From NCBI GenBank assembly GCA_964479045.1, contig CAYZJI010000005.1:1-64000 (forward strand): 64,000 nt of DNA, given 5' to 3'. The position numbers were made by a program, and so were the translations under genes. The notes below the pieces were generated by a model that was given only the letters and a program-made list of their open reading frames with translations, was not told where the DNA came from and did no database searches. Below are positions 8,526-16,108 of this stretch, one piece after another (the stretch's first letter is position 1; each line of letters starts with the position of its first letter). The stretch is from 2-02-FULL-47-50 sp964479045. Its GTDB lineage: Bacteria > Pseudomonadota > Gammaproteobacteria > Eutrophobiales > Eutrophobiaceae.

Positions 8526-10073
8526 TCAGGACTCCAACCAGACCGTTTTAAAATCATTCCAGTTCTGGGCGGGGTCCTTCAGCCCTTTAACCCTTTTATT
8601 ATATATAACGCCTCCAATTCCGGCATTAAACAGTGGCAGAACCGGCAAGTCTCTCATAATAAGGCGGTGCGCGACTCTGTATAGCTCGGTTCTTCGTTTA
8701 TCCGATATTTCGGTCCTGGCCAAATCCAGTAATCGATCTACTTCATTACTATTATAGTAGCCCGTATTGAATCCTTTTGGAGATGTATAGCGTGAATGAA
8801 GCACCTGTTCTATCCAGACATCGCATGACATTCCCCAACTCATTTCCGTTGCACCGATCCCTGCTGTCAAGCCATTTTTCCATTTATCACAATACAACAG
8901 CCAATCTTCCTCGACGACTGTTTCAACGGCAATGTCTATTTTGGATAAATCATGCTTGATTTGATTACATATATCTACCGGGCCCTGTTGCCCTCCGCCC
9001 GCGACATACAGCTTCAATTTAATACCATTTAAATAACCCGCTTTTGACAGCAAGCTTCTCGCTTTATCCAGATCGTAAGGGTAGAAATCCGGGAAATCAG
9101 CTTCAAAAGATGGAGATGCCGGAGGTAATATACCCATCGCAGCTTTTGCACCTTCTCCAAAAAGCTTCTTTGCCATTTTCGGCCTGTCTATAGCGTGTGC
9201 GATGGCCCTTCTGACTGATATATTATTAAATGGTGATTCATTCATATTGAATGAAAAATACCAGACATAAGGTACTTGTGACTCACTTATACCAAATCCC
9301 TTGTCTCGAAATGACGGTATTTTATGCGAGTTAGCACCATAAGCCACATCCACTTCACCACGCTCTAACGCATTTGCTCGTTCATCAGCATCTGGAATCG
9401 GTATGAATTTAATGCTTTCAAGCAGTGGTTTTTCACCCCAATATTCCGGATTCCTGACCAGTATTACACCGGTACCATACTGAGTCTCAAATCGCTCCTT
9501 AAACATGAATGGGCCCGTACCAGGTGCAATATCACCTATCTTTTCATTTCCATATTTTTTTATTGCCTGAGGACTTATAAAGACAAATGATCCAGGCGCA
9601 TCTTCCTGCGTCATACACCTGAGAAATTCTGGAAAAGGTTCGTCAAGTTCTATTTGAACAGTGTGTGCATCCAAAACTGTAACATTGTTGATGCTTTGTG
9701 TTGCCAGCTGATTATAATCGGCTGCAACAGGATTATAATGAGGTGCTTCCGGATTCCATATTCTTTCTATATTGAACTTTACCGCATCTGCATCGAATTG
9801 AGTTCCATCGTGAAACTTGACACCCTTTCGCAAATGAAATTTATACGTTAATCCATCTTCGGACACTTCATATGATTCCGCGAGTGCAGGAATAAGGTTT
9901 GTATAAGGCAACCCTTCGGCATTGAGGTCATCTTCTACCAGGCTTTCATGTGTTTGCTGGACTACTCGGCCTGTATTCCATCCGCCAAACGAAGCGGGCG
10001 GGTCTATGACGTCAACCTCCCAATCAATCGCTACTTTAAGCATTCCATCCGATTTAATGAATGATTCTGACAT
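8526..10073 (-). CDS. Family 5 substrate-binding protein without a visible signal peptide
   Basis: A 515-residue SBP_bac_5 protein. Landmarks are IPALAESYEVSEDGLTYKF then LRKGVKFHDGTQFDADAVKF near residue 75, GTGPFMFKERF near 185, VRRAIAHAIDRPKMA near 280, and RLIMRDLPVLPLF near the end. The start at 10073 has AGGAG 9 nt upstream and gives MSESFIKSDGMLKVAIDW, which enters the mature fold at once. No hydrophobic leader or lipobox is present, although such proteins are normally periplasmic. No permease is linked and a terminator follows, so it is an orphan. It is only distantly related to the binding protein at 5891 although their upstream DNA is duplicated. It could be a cytoplasmic ligand sensor, a protein that lost its leader, or one with an unrecognised export signal. 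Confidence 0.82.
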   Translation of the reverse strand: MSESFIKSDGMLKVAIDWEVDVIDPPASFGGWNTGRVVQQTHESLVEDDLNAEGLPYTNLIPALAESYEVSEDGLTYKFHLRKGVKFHDGTQFDADAVKFNIERIWNPEAPHYNPVAADYNQLATQSINNVTVLDAHTVQIELDEPFPEFLRCMTQEDAPGSFVFISPQAIKKYGNEKIGDIAPGTGPFMFKERFETQYGTGVILVRNPEYWGEKPLLESIKFIPIPDADERANALERGEVDVAYGANSHKIPSFRDKGFGISESQVPYVWYFSFNMNESPFNNISVRRAIAHAIDRPKMAKKLFGEGAKAAMGILPPASPSFEADFPDFYPYDLDKARSLLSKAGYLNGIKLKLYVAGGGQQGPVDICNQIKHDLSKIDIAVETVVEEDWLLYCDKWKNGLTAGIGATEMSWGMSCDVWIEQVLHSRYTSPKGFNTGYYNSNEVDRLLDLARTEISDKRRTELYRVAHRLIMRDLPVLPLFNAGIGGVIYNKRVKGLKDPAQNWNDFKTVWLES

Positions 10074-10179
10074 GGTGCCGCACTCCTCTTTTTTTTTGAT
10101 TTACACGCATTTTAAAATATTCGTATTATTTGCGCGTTATTTGTTTCACCAATCTCTTTCTAATGTGATTCTGCGCTTC

Positions 10180-10745
10180 CTAGATTACTACAATTTTCTT
10201 TTTAACAATCCTAAAAGCACACTCATTAGAATTAAACTTTTTATATTTATTAAAAAGATGATTGTCTATTTGTATTTTCAAAAAATATATGACTATGTAA
10301 TGTTTTATTTGAAAAATACTTTTTTCTAAAATTACCATTTATATAATTGTACGACAGTACCAGTTTACTAATAAAACAAGGTGCCAGTTACACTGGAAAT
10401 TTTTAAATCCAGTAAACACAAAACAGATTAAGTGAAAACCGTATTAATCAGCGTATAAATAATTCCGTATACCTAATTAAACTAAAATGGTGATCGCAAT
10501 GTTACAACATGTAACCGTTCATACAATGAAACCAGTTAATGGTGCAGTGTAAATAGAAAAGTTAAATTCACGGGTGCAAGTCTTGTTTTTCTTTTGGCCC
10601 AAGTCGGGCGGCAGTTCCGAAACAATGAAATATTGTTCATGGTATGGCGTTTGCGATACACAGAGACCAGGAATTCCGTAAACTTATTGCTGATGGTAAT
10701 TTGGGCCACGACTGTTTTATCCTTTAGTGCAGGATATATATTTCC
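10180..10745. repeat. Duplicated upstream region, copy 2
   Basis: This is the counterpart of 7540-8170 and fills the gene-free stretch 10074-10755. It contains operator copy C, the same 16-mer at 10509, a GGTGCAAGTCTTG block near 10574, a TATTGTTCATGGTATGGCGTTTG block near 10631 and AGGAATTCCG near 10669. Copies differ by many substitutions and small indels, so the duplication is old. No supported gene lies in it. Confidence 0.7.
10357..10390 (-). promoter_or_regulatory. Direct-repeat operator, copy C
   Basis: Minus-strand half-sites AACTGGCA and ACTGGTAC have CTGG cores 24 bp apart, 283 bp before the second binding-protein start. TATATA begins 13 bp beyond the proximal half-site. Confidence 0.75.
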
Positions 10746-10755
10746 ATATTCTAAC

Positions 10756-11135
10756 TTAGACAGTCAGATGTCCTTCGATCTCTTCTTTTGACAATGGAGA
10801 TTCCTTGTTGCCTTCCAGAATTATCTGCCCCTTTTCCATTATCGCGCAATTGTTAGTCATGGCCATCACCATTGATACATTTTGTTCCACAATTATCATT
10901 GTAATTCCTTCTTTCCTGTTAATATCCGAAAGATTCTTTGCGATTTGTTTTACGAGAATTGGCATAACACCATCGGATGGCTCATCCAGCAACATGACTT
11001 TCGGGTTTGTCATCAATGCGCGACCAATTGACAGCATTCTTTGCTCTCCGCCACTGAGAGTTCCTGCGAACTGCTTAACGCGCTCCTTAAGACGCGGGAA
11101 GTACGTGAAGACTTCATCTATTCTATCTTTTGTTT
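10756..11135 (-). pseudogene. C-terminal fragment of a LivF/UrtE-type ABC ATPase
   Basis: Roughly the last 125 residues of a branched-chain-amino-acid/urea class ATPase: DEVFTYFPRLKERVKQFAG, signature LSGGEQRMLSIGRAL, Walker B KVMLLDEPSDGV and IIVEQNVSMVMAM. Walker A and the whole N-terminal half are missing. It is joined out of frame to the N-terminus of a binding protein of the same transporter class, so the importer operon has lost its middle. The frame formally opens at 11151, but residues before about 11130 belong to the other fragment. It is not a functional ATPase. Confidence 0.85.
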
Positions 11136-11449
11136 GCCTGTTGCGCCACAACTCTTGGCTGTGTTTTTGTATCAGCTACTACAAGCTCTATTCTGCGACC
11201 GAGCACACCGCCACTTTCATTAATTTCATCCACGGCCAGCTCTAAACCATGTAATTGAGCGAACCCATAGGCAGTCCATGCCCCTGTTAATGACAGTAAT
11301 ACGCCAACCCTGATCGGATCTGATGCCGATGCAGTACGTATTACCCCAGGAACTGTCGCTGTTGTTGCTACAGCAACAGTAGAAACCGCTACACTTTTCA
11401 GGAAATCTCGACGCTTCATGCCACTACTTGGTTTATCTGAACTTGACAT
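11123..11449 (-). pseudogene. N-terminal fragment of a Tat-exported urea/amide-type binding protein
   Basis: A 108-codon frame with a twin-arginine leader (MKRRDFLKSVAVSTVAVATT from codon 11) followed by DPIRVGVLLSLTGAW, LHGLELAVDEINESGG and RIELVVADTKTQP. This is the start of a type-1 periplasmic-binding fold as in UrtA, AmiC-like and FmdD-like proteins, normally about 400 residues. It ends after VVAQQANKR where ATPase sequence begins in another frame. The remainder of the binding protein, two permeases, one ATPase and half of the second ATPase are absent. Urease lies in the same island, so urea or a short amide is the likely former cargo; that is inference. Confidence 0.85.
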
Positions 11450-11618
11450 TACTGTTGCCTCCTACTTTTATCAATACAACAAAATAATCAAACACGAATT
11501 ACTCAATTACCGCCCGTATATCAAATGTTCATTGATCAAATAAAACAACAGATATTTTTTATATCAATCAATCTTTAGCTTTAATAAAAGCATTCAGTTT
11601 CCTGAACATTTCCGGTGC

Positions 11619-11630
11619 GGGTCCGGACCC
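11619..11630. repeat. 12-bp perfect palindrome at the AT-rich to GC-rich boundary
   Basis: GGGTCCGGACCC lies where AT-rich island DNA changes to the GC-rich MATE cassette. It may mark the end of the inserted segment. No matching copy is visible at the other end. Confidence 0.35.
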
Positions 11631-11668
11631 ACTAGTGACGTCAAAAGTGAGGGGGGACGAATTTCATC

Positions 11669-13114
11669 TTATACAACCTTACCCTTCCAGACTCCCCTCT
11701 TAAACAAGATGGCCGTCACCACCGCCAGCACCGAATACGCCAGCGTTACGGCGATGAACACCCCTCGCTCCTGGAATCCCTGCCTGGCCAGTACGAACGC
11801 CAGCGGGATCTGCAGCACCCAGAACACGCCCAGGTTGAGCCACGCCGGCGTCCACGCGTCGCCTGCGCCGTTGAATGACTGCTCCAGCACCATGCCGAGC
11901 GCGTAGAGCGGGAATCCGACGGCCATCACGCGCAGGCCGTACACGCCCACGCGCAACACATCGGCCTCGTTGGTGAACCACCCGACGATCTGCGTTGCGA
12001 AGACGAAGAACAGCAGGCCGGTGATCCCGAGGAAAGCCACGTTGTAGCGCGCGGCGGTCCATACCGCGCTTTCGGCGCGGTCTGGCTTGCCGGCCCCGAG
12101 GGACTGACCCACCATCGTGGCCGCGGCGCCCGCCAGCCCGAACGCAGGCATGAGCGCGAAGATCATCACACGCACGGCGATGGTGTAGCCCGCCAGCGCC
12201 GTGCTGCCGTAGTACGCCACGACGCGCACGAGCCCGATCCAGCTCATGGACCCGAGCGCGACCTGGAACGTGCCGGTGCCGGACAGCCGCGCGATGCGCC
12301 ACATCGTCGCGGGCTCGAGCGCCACATGCCGGCGCGCGACCCGCAGGTGCCCGCTGCCCTTGGCCAGCAGCCAGAGTGCGAACACAAAGCCGATGCCGCG
12401 GCCGATCGTCGTCGCCACGGCCGCGCCCGTCACGCCTAGCTCAGGGAACGGCCCGATGCCAAAGATCAGCACAGGATCCATGACGATGTTGATGCAGTTG
12501 GCGAGAATGAGGACCTTCATCGCCACGGCCGGGTCGCCCGCGCCGCGGAACACGGCGTTAACGAGGAAGATCAGGAACGCCGTCGCGCTGCCGGCAAGCA
12601 TCATGCGCGCGTAGGCGGTGCCCACCGCGAGTACTTCTGCATCGGCGCCCATCAGCGTGAGCAACTCCGGCGCGAAAATCGCGCCGACGATACCGAGCGT
12701 GCCTGACACGAGCGCACCCAGCGCGAGCACCTGCACGGCGGACCTCGCGGCGCCCTCGCCATCTTTCTCGCCGATGCGTCGCGACACGGTCGCTGTCGCG
12801 CCGATGCTCAGGCCGAACGCGAGCGTGTAGATGACGATCATCAGCGTCTCGGTCAGCCCGACGGTCGCCACCGCCGCCGGGCCGAGCCGTCCCACGAAGA
12901 AGACGTCGACGACGGCGAAAATGCTCTCCATCATCATCTCGATGACCATCGGGACGGCGAGCAGGAAGATCGCGCGGCCGAGCGCGCCCGACGTGTAGTC
13001 GTGGTGCGTGCCGCGCACGGCGTCACGTATGTCGCGCCAGACGCTCGAGCGCAGCGCGTCATCCGGCGGCGCGGCGCCCATATCTATCGGCTCAGAATCA
13101 ATTGGACTATGCAA
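11669..13114 (-). CDS. MATE-family multidrug/sodium antiporter, GC-rich insert
   Basis: A 481-residue inner-membrane protein with about twelve hydrophobic segments in two repeats. MATE landmarks are AVPMVIEMMMESIFAVVDVFFVGRLG near residue 55, GATATVSRRIGEKDGEGAAR near 125, and the matching LAGAAATMVGQSLGAGKPDRAE near 325. MATE proteins expel cationic drugs by Na+ or H+ exchange. The start is a TTG at 13114 with GAGG 6 nt upstream; an ATG eleven codons later is an alternative. Codon third positions are strongly GC-rich, unlike every neighbour, which indicates recent transfer. A terminator-like hairpin and a 23-codon reading frame lie directly upstream. Confidence 0.9.
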   Translation of the reverse strand: MHSPIDSEPIDMGAAPPDDALRSSVWRDIRDAVRGTHHDYTSGALGRAIFLLAVPMVIEMMMESIFAVVDVFFVGRLGPAAVATVGLTETLMIVIYTLAFGLSIGATATVSRRIGEKDGEGAARSAVQVLALGALVSGTLGIVGAIFAPELLTLMGADAEVLAVGTAYARMMLAGSATAFLIFLVNAVFRGAGDPAVAMKVLILANCINIVMDPVLIFGIGPFPELGVTGAAVATTIGRGIGFVFALWLLAKGSGHLRVARRHVALEPATMWRIARLSGTGTFQVALGSMSWIGLVRVVAYYGSTALAGYTIAVRVMIFALMPAFGLAGAAATMVGQSLGAGKPDRAESAVWTAARYNVAFLGITGLLFFVFATQIVGWFTNEADVLRVGVYGLRVMAVGFPLYALGMVLEQSFNGAGDAWTPAWLNLGVFWVLQIPLAFVLARQGFQERGVFIAVTLAYSVLAVVTAILFKRGVWKGKVV

Positions 13115-13142
13115 GGAAAACCTCGAAGGATTCGAAAATGAA

Positions 13143-13179
13143 ACGCCCCGCCTGTTCGAAATCGAAGCAGGAGGGGCGT
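13143..13179 (-). terminator. Hairpin between a short leader frame and the MATE gene
   Basis: ACGCCCC pairs with GGGGCGT, with an inner CCTG/CAGG stem, followed on the minus strand by TTTCATTTTC. It lies 28 bp before the MATE start, so it could be an attenuator or the terminator of a former upstream gene. The T tract is interrupted. Confidence 0.55.
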
Positions 13180-13219
13180 GAGATCCGCGAGGTGTGGCCG
13201 GCGTGCGGCCGGGTGCTGC

Positions 13220-13291
13220 TTACCCGAGGTGCCCTGCTTCGATATGCGCAATGACAATCGTACCCGTGACGGCCGGGCTACCGATCGTCAC
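13220..13291 (-). CDS. Putative 23-residue leader or gene remnant before the MATE gene
   Basis: A GTG-started frame encodes VTIGSPAVTGTIVIAHIEAG plus three residues, with AGGAG 12 nt upstream, which is slightly long spacing. It lies in the GC-rich cassette just before the terminator-like hairpin. It could be a leader peptide, the stump of a longer gene, or chance. The opening faintly resembles the ribosomal protein L21 C-terminal half, but too little remains to claim it. Confidence 0.25.
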   Translation of the reverse strand: MTIGSPAVTGTIVIAHIEAGHLG

Positions 13292-13347
13292 CTTAAGAGA
13301 TCACTCCTAATAGAATACATTCTAGCCAATTAAAAATGTGCAAAAAA

Positions 13348-13381
13348 GTACCAATTCTATGACAAATAACGATACCAGTTA
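13348..13381 (-). promoter_or_regulatory. Direct-repeat operator, copy D
   Basis: Minus-strand half-sites AACTGGTA and ATTGGTAC (one mismatch in the proximal CTGG) are again spaced 24 bp. The nearest gene downstream is the foreign MATE gene, 233 bp away. The broken urea/amide importer lies beyond it and is the more natural original target, which suggests that the cassette landed between operator and operon. Confidence 0.62.
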
Positions 13382-13692
13382 ATTCTGTAGATATTTATTA
13401 CATTTTCAGTATGTTACACAGTTATTGCAATTTGAATCACGCTGATATCATTTTTCAATTAACTATAGATCTAACAAATATCATTCGCGGCTGTATTACC
13501 ATGCAAAGAGATACTTGCACAAGTATATATGCACACCATTTCCTTTTTATCTTATCGTACTGTGTTGACAGAATAATATTGCTCGGATATCTGTGATATT
13601 TGTTTAAATTATTTTCATCACGAGTGATGCTACATAAATTTGAATTGTATGTTCAAATAATACGATTCTGAAAATAGCTCCTTTCATTGTCA

Positions 13693-13726
13693 GAACTGGT
13701 TCTTACTATTTTTCTCTTTCTGGTAC
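13693..13726 (+). promoter_or_regulatory. Direct-repeat operator, copy E, upstream of the porin
   Basis: Plus-strand half-sites AACTGGTT and TCTGGTAC have CTGG cores at 13696 and 13720, 24 bp apart. It is the only copy on the plus strand and the only one before a plus-strand gene. TATTAT begins 17 bp after the proximal CTGGTA, compatible with a -10 element. The porin start is 185 bp downstream. Confidence 0.7.
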
Positions 13727-13911
13727 TTGTGCTCATTATGTCTATTATCTAGCTTAGCCCCTTGTTTAAGAAAGGGCATTCTCTTGACCCATCTAAATAT
13801 TAATATGCATAAGATAATGTGCCCATGATATTTATGAAGAAAGAGGAATATTTATTAATGTAAATAAATTTCATAATTTATTTTATTCTATCTAATTAGG
13901 GGATACATACA

Positions 13912-15123
13912 ATGAATAACAAGTTACTGCGAGGTATTTTTATATTCTCATGCTCTTCCATGCTGATGCTTACCAGTTTTCAGACAATGGCCGGCGCAAC
14001 TATGAAAATAGATGACACAAAGTGGCTCAGCCTTGGCGTTGGAGTGCGCTCAAGTTTTTCTGCAGTAGAAGATGCCGCTCCTAATGGCGACTCCTATTCT
14101 GCGGGTTTCGACCTGGATAATGCTCGTATATACATTAATGGCCAAATACATGAATATATAAAATTCGAATTCAACACAGAGTGTGTATTTTGCACCAGTT
14201 CTGCCTTGCGTGATTACACGGTTCTGGATGCTGTGGGAAAGTTTGAATTCAGCCCCCAATTCAATATCTGGGCAGGGCGTGTTTTAGTTCCGGCTGATCG
14301 AGTCGAAATGGATGGTCCATTTTACGGGAACGTGTATGAAAATTTTAAGACTCCATTTTATCCTGCTGATTTCAGCGTGACATTTGGCTCTGGTGGAGCT
14401 GGCGTTCTTAATCGTGATCATGGCGTTGCTCTTTGGGGTGCTACCGGGGAAGATAACAGGTTTCAGTATGCGTTTGGCGTGTTTGATGGTCTAAACTCCA
14501 CAAGTACTACAGGCCCCAATCAGGATGACACAAATCTTTATGCTGCCAGGTTTGCTTATAATTTCTGGGAAGTTGAACAAAACCCAGGGTACTACACCAG
14601 TAGCACCTACTATGGTGGCCTTGGAGATATTTTCACCATTGGTTACGCTGTACAATATCAACAGGATGGTGCCGGGTCATTTGACAATCCTGGTGATTTC
14701 CTTGGTATGAACGTAGACATTCTCATCGAAAAGGTCTTGGCAAGCAAAAATGTTCTGACATTGGAAGCCGAGTACAAATATTTTGATGCTGGTTTTAATG
14801 TTGCAGCTTTTGGTGACGCCGATTGCTTTTGTATGTTTGATGGTGATGCCTGGACAGCAACTGCGCTGTATCTATTCAATGAACCTATTGGTCTCGGCAA
14901 AATACAACCATACGTGCGCTATACAGCAATTAACCCGGATCACAGCAGTTTCAGAAAGGAATATGAGGCGGGTTTAAATTATGTTATATCCGGACATAAT
15001 GCCCGTTTGGCCCTTTATTACCAGTATGGAGATATCGCGACAAAATCAATTGTTGCTTTCGCGCCCGGTGTTACAGGAGAGGACGTGAGCGCAATTAAGC
15101 TCGGAATGGAATTGCAATTCTAG
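13912..15123 (+). CDS. Outer-membrane porin, phosphate-selective-porin-like
   Basis: A 403-residue outer-membrane beta-barrel. A signal peptide (MNNKLLRGIFIFSCSSMLML, cleavage near TMAGA) is followed by alternating aromatic-ended strands, for example YINGQIHEYIKFEFN and RFQYAFGVFDG, and the chain ends in the C-terminal phenylalanine signature MELQF. AGGGG lies 9 nt before the ATG. Porins of this kind are often encoded beside urea or short-amide importers and admit their substrate. It is single, followed by its own terminator, and carries operator copy E. The paired Cys in ECVFC and DCFC are unusual in a porin. Confidence 0.88.
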   Translation: MNNKLLRGIFIFSCSSMLMLTSFQTMAGATMKIDDTKWLSLGVGVRSSFSAVEDAAPNGDSYSAGFDLDNARIYINGQIHEYIKFEFNTECVFCTSSALRDYTVLDAVGKFEFSPQFNIWAGRVLVPADRVEMDGPFYGNVYENFKTPFYPADFSVTFGSGGAGVLNRDHGVALWGATGEDNRFQYAFGVFDGLNSTSTTGPNQDDTNLYAARFAYNFWEVEQNPGYYTSSTYYGGLGDIFTIGYAVQYQQDGAGSFDNPGDFLGMNVDILIEKVLASKNVLTLEAEYKYFDAGFNVAAFGDADCFCMFDGDAWTATALYLFNEPIGLGKIQPYVRYTAINPDHSSFRKEYEAGLNYVISGHNARLALYYQYGDIATKSIVAFAPGVTGEDVSAIKLGMELQF

Positions 15124-15167
15124 CATTTGCTTAAATCTGAATAAAATTTGGCAAATTTATATATAAA

Positions 15168-15216
15168 AAGGGATGGTTCTTCTTTATATTAAAAAAGGGC
15201 CATCCCTTGTTTGTTT
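15168..15216 (+). terminator. Rho-independent terminator of the porin gene
   Basis: A perfect 9-bp stem (AAGGGATGG with CCATCCCTT) is followed by a GTTTGTTTT tract. Confidence 0.85.
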
Positions 15217-15277
15217 TGCGGTATTACTTGCCTTGAGTAGCTTTTAGTCAACCAGAATTAATTATAATTGCATTATA

Positions 15278-16024
15278 TTGTACATTTTGCATAAAAACCG
15301 GATAAGCAATAAAGTGATTAGCATTCTTTTCCTAGGCGTTTTAATGGGCGTTCAGCATGCACTGGAAGCTGACCATTTGGCAGCAGTTGCGACTTTGGTG
15401 TCTGACGGGAATCGCTATAAAGCTATAAAAGAAGGCATAATGTGGGGTGTAGGCCATACATCCATACTTCTTCTCACTGGATTATTTGCATTGTACATGG
15501 ATATCATTATGCCTGAGAAAATCATTAATTTTCTTGAATTTTCTGTCGGCATTATACTTTTATTTCTGGGCTCCGAAGTTATACATAAAGTACTAAAAAG
15601 TAATTTGCATACTCATATTCATGAGCATAAAAATGGAATCAGACACACTCATGTCCATCTTCATTCAAAAAAACATGGCTATTTATCACCTGTTCATGAG
15701 CATTATCATTTCAAGGATGTGCCGTTACGCGCATTTTTAATAGGAATAATGCATGGTATGGCTGGCTCAGCAGTATTAATTCTCTTTGTACTACAATCTG
15801 TCAAATCCACTTTGACAGGTATTTTCTATATCATTTGTTTTGGCGCAGGCACTATAATCGGAATGGCAGCATTGTCCTCCCTTTTTGCCGCCTCCCTGCA
15901 ATATTCATTTAATAAAAAAGCCTGGTTATATCCTGGCATCAGGATTATTGTAGGTTTTACGTCTATTTTAATTGGCTTATTCATTATTTTTCAGGTTGTA
16001 GCCAACATGATACTGATGAATTAA
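15278..16024 (+). CDS. UreH/NiCoT-like nickel (metal) permease
   Basis: A 248-residue membrane protein with about six hydrophobic segments. HALEADH near residue 28 fits the HX4DH metal-binding signature of nickel/cobalt transporters. A second family motif is IGIMHGMAGSAVLI near residue 160. Between them lies a His-rich loop (HTHIHEHKNG, HTHVHLHSKKHG, VHEHYH) of the kind that binds Ni or Co. Nickel import fits its position in an island with urease. The frame opens at a TTG with no clear ribosome site; a GTG at codon 13 (VISILFLG) is an alternative start. It follows the porin terminator, so it probably has its own promoter. Confidence 0.8.
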   Translation: MYILHKNRISNKVISILFLGVLMGVQHALEADHLAAVATLVSDGNRYKAIKEGIMWGVGHTSILLLTGLFALYMDIIMPEKIINFLEFSVGIILLFLGSEVIHKVLKSNLHTHIHEHKNGIRHTHVHLHSKKHGYLSPVHEHYHFKDVPLRAFLIGIMHGMAGSAVLILFVLQSVKSTLTGIFYIICFGAGTIIGMAALSSLFAASLQYSFNKKAWLYPGIRIIVGFTSILIGLFIIFQVVANMILMN

Positions 16025-16108
16025 TTATCCTGAAGTTTTTACCAGACCGTAACAGCATTATTATGCTTATTGTGGATGTATTGACAGGACCAAACCAATA
16101 ATTAATTA

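Larger units (their letters stand above)
13292..13911. other. Divergent AT-rich control region between the MATE cassette and the porin
   Basis: This 620-bp stretch returns to AT-rich composition and holds two operator copies facing apart: copy D (13348-13381) toward the minus-strand genes and copy E (13693-13726) toward the porin. I find no supported gene; a 61-codon frame at 13411 has no coding character. Confidence 0.7.

Noticed and set aside
9922..10329. Plus-strand reading frame of 135 codons
   Set aside because: It overlaps the start of a clear minus-strand binding-protein gene and then runs through an AT-rich leader with no coding character.
1764..10390. Sigma-54 promoters, because TGGCAC occurs in operator copies A to C
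   Set aside because: The required GC element about 12 bp downstream is missing in all copies, and copies D and E lack TGGCAC. The constant feature is the 24-bp spacing of two CTGG cores.
11700..12302. Long Arg/His-rich minus-strand frame inside the MATE gene
   Set aside because: A by-product of high GC content in another frame of a well-supported gene; its composition is not protein-like.
13220..13291. Remnant of ribosomal protein L21
   Set aside because: The 23 residues resemble part of L21 only weakly and lack its basic C-terminus; reported as a leader or remnant without a name.
13411..13596. 61-codon frame upstream of the porin
   Set aside because: No ribosome site, AT-driven composition, and it lies in a control region between two operators.
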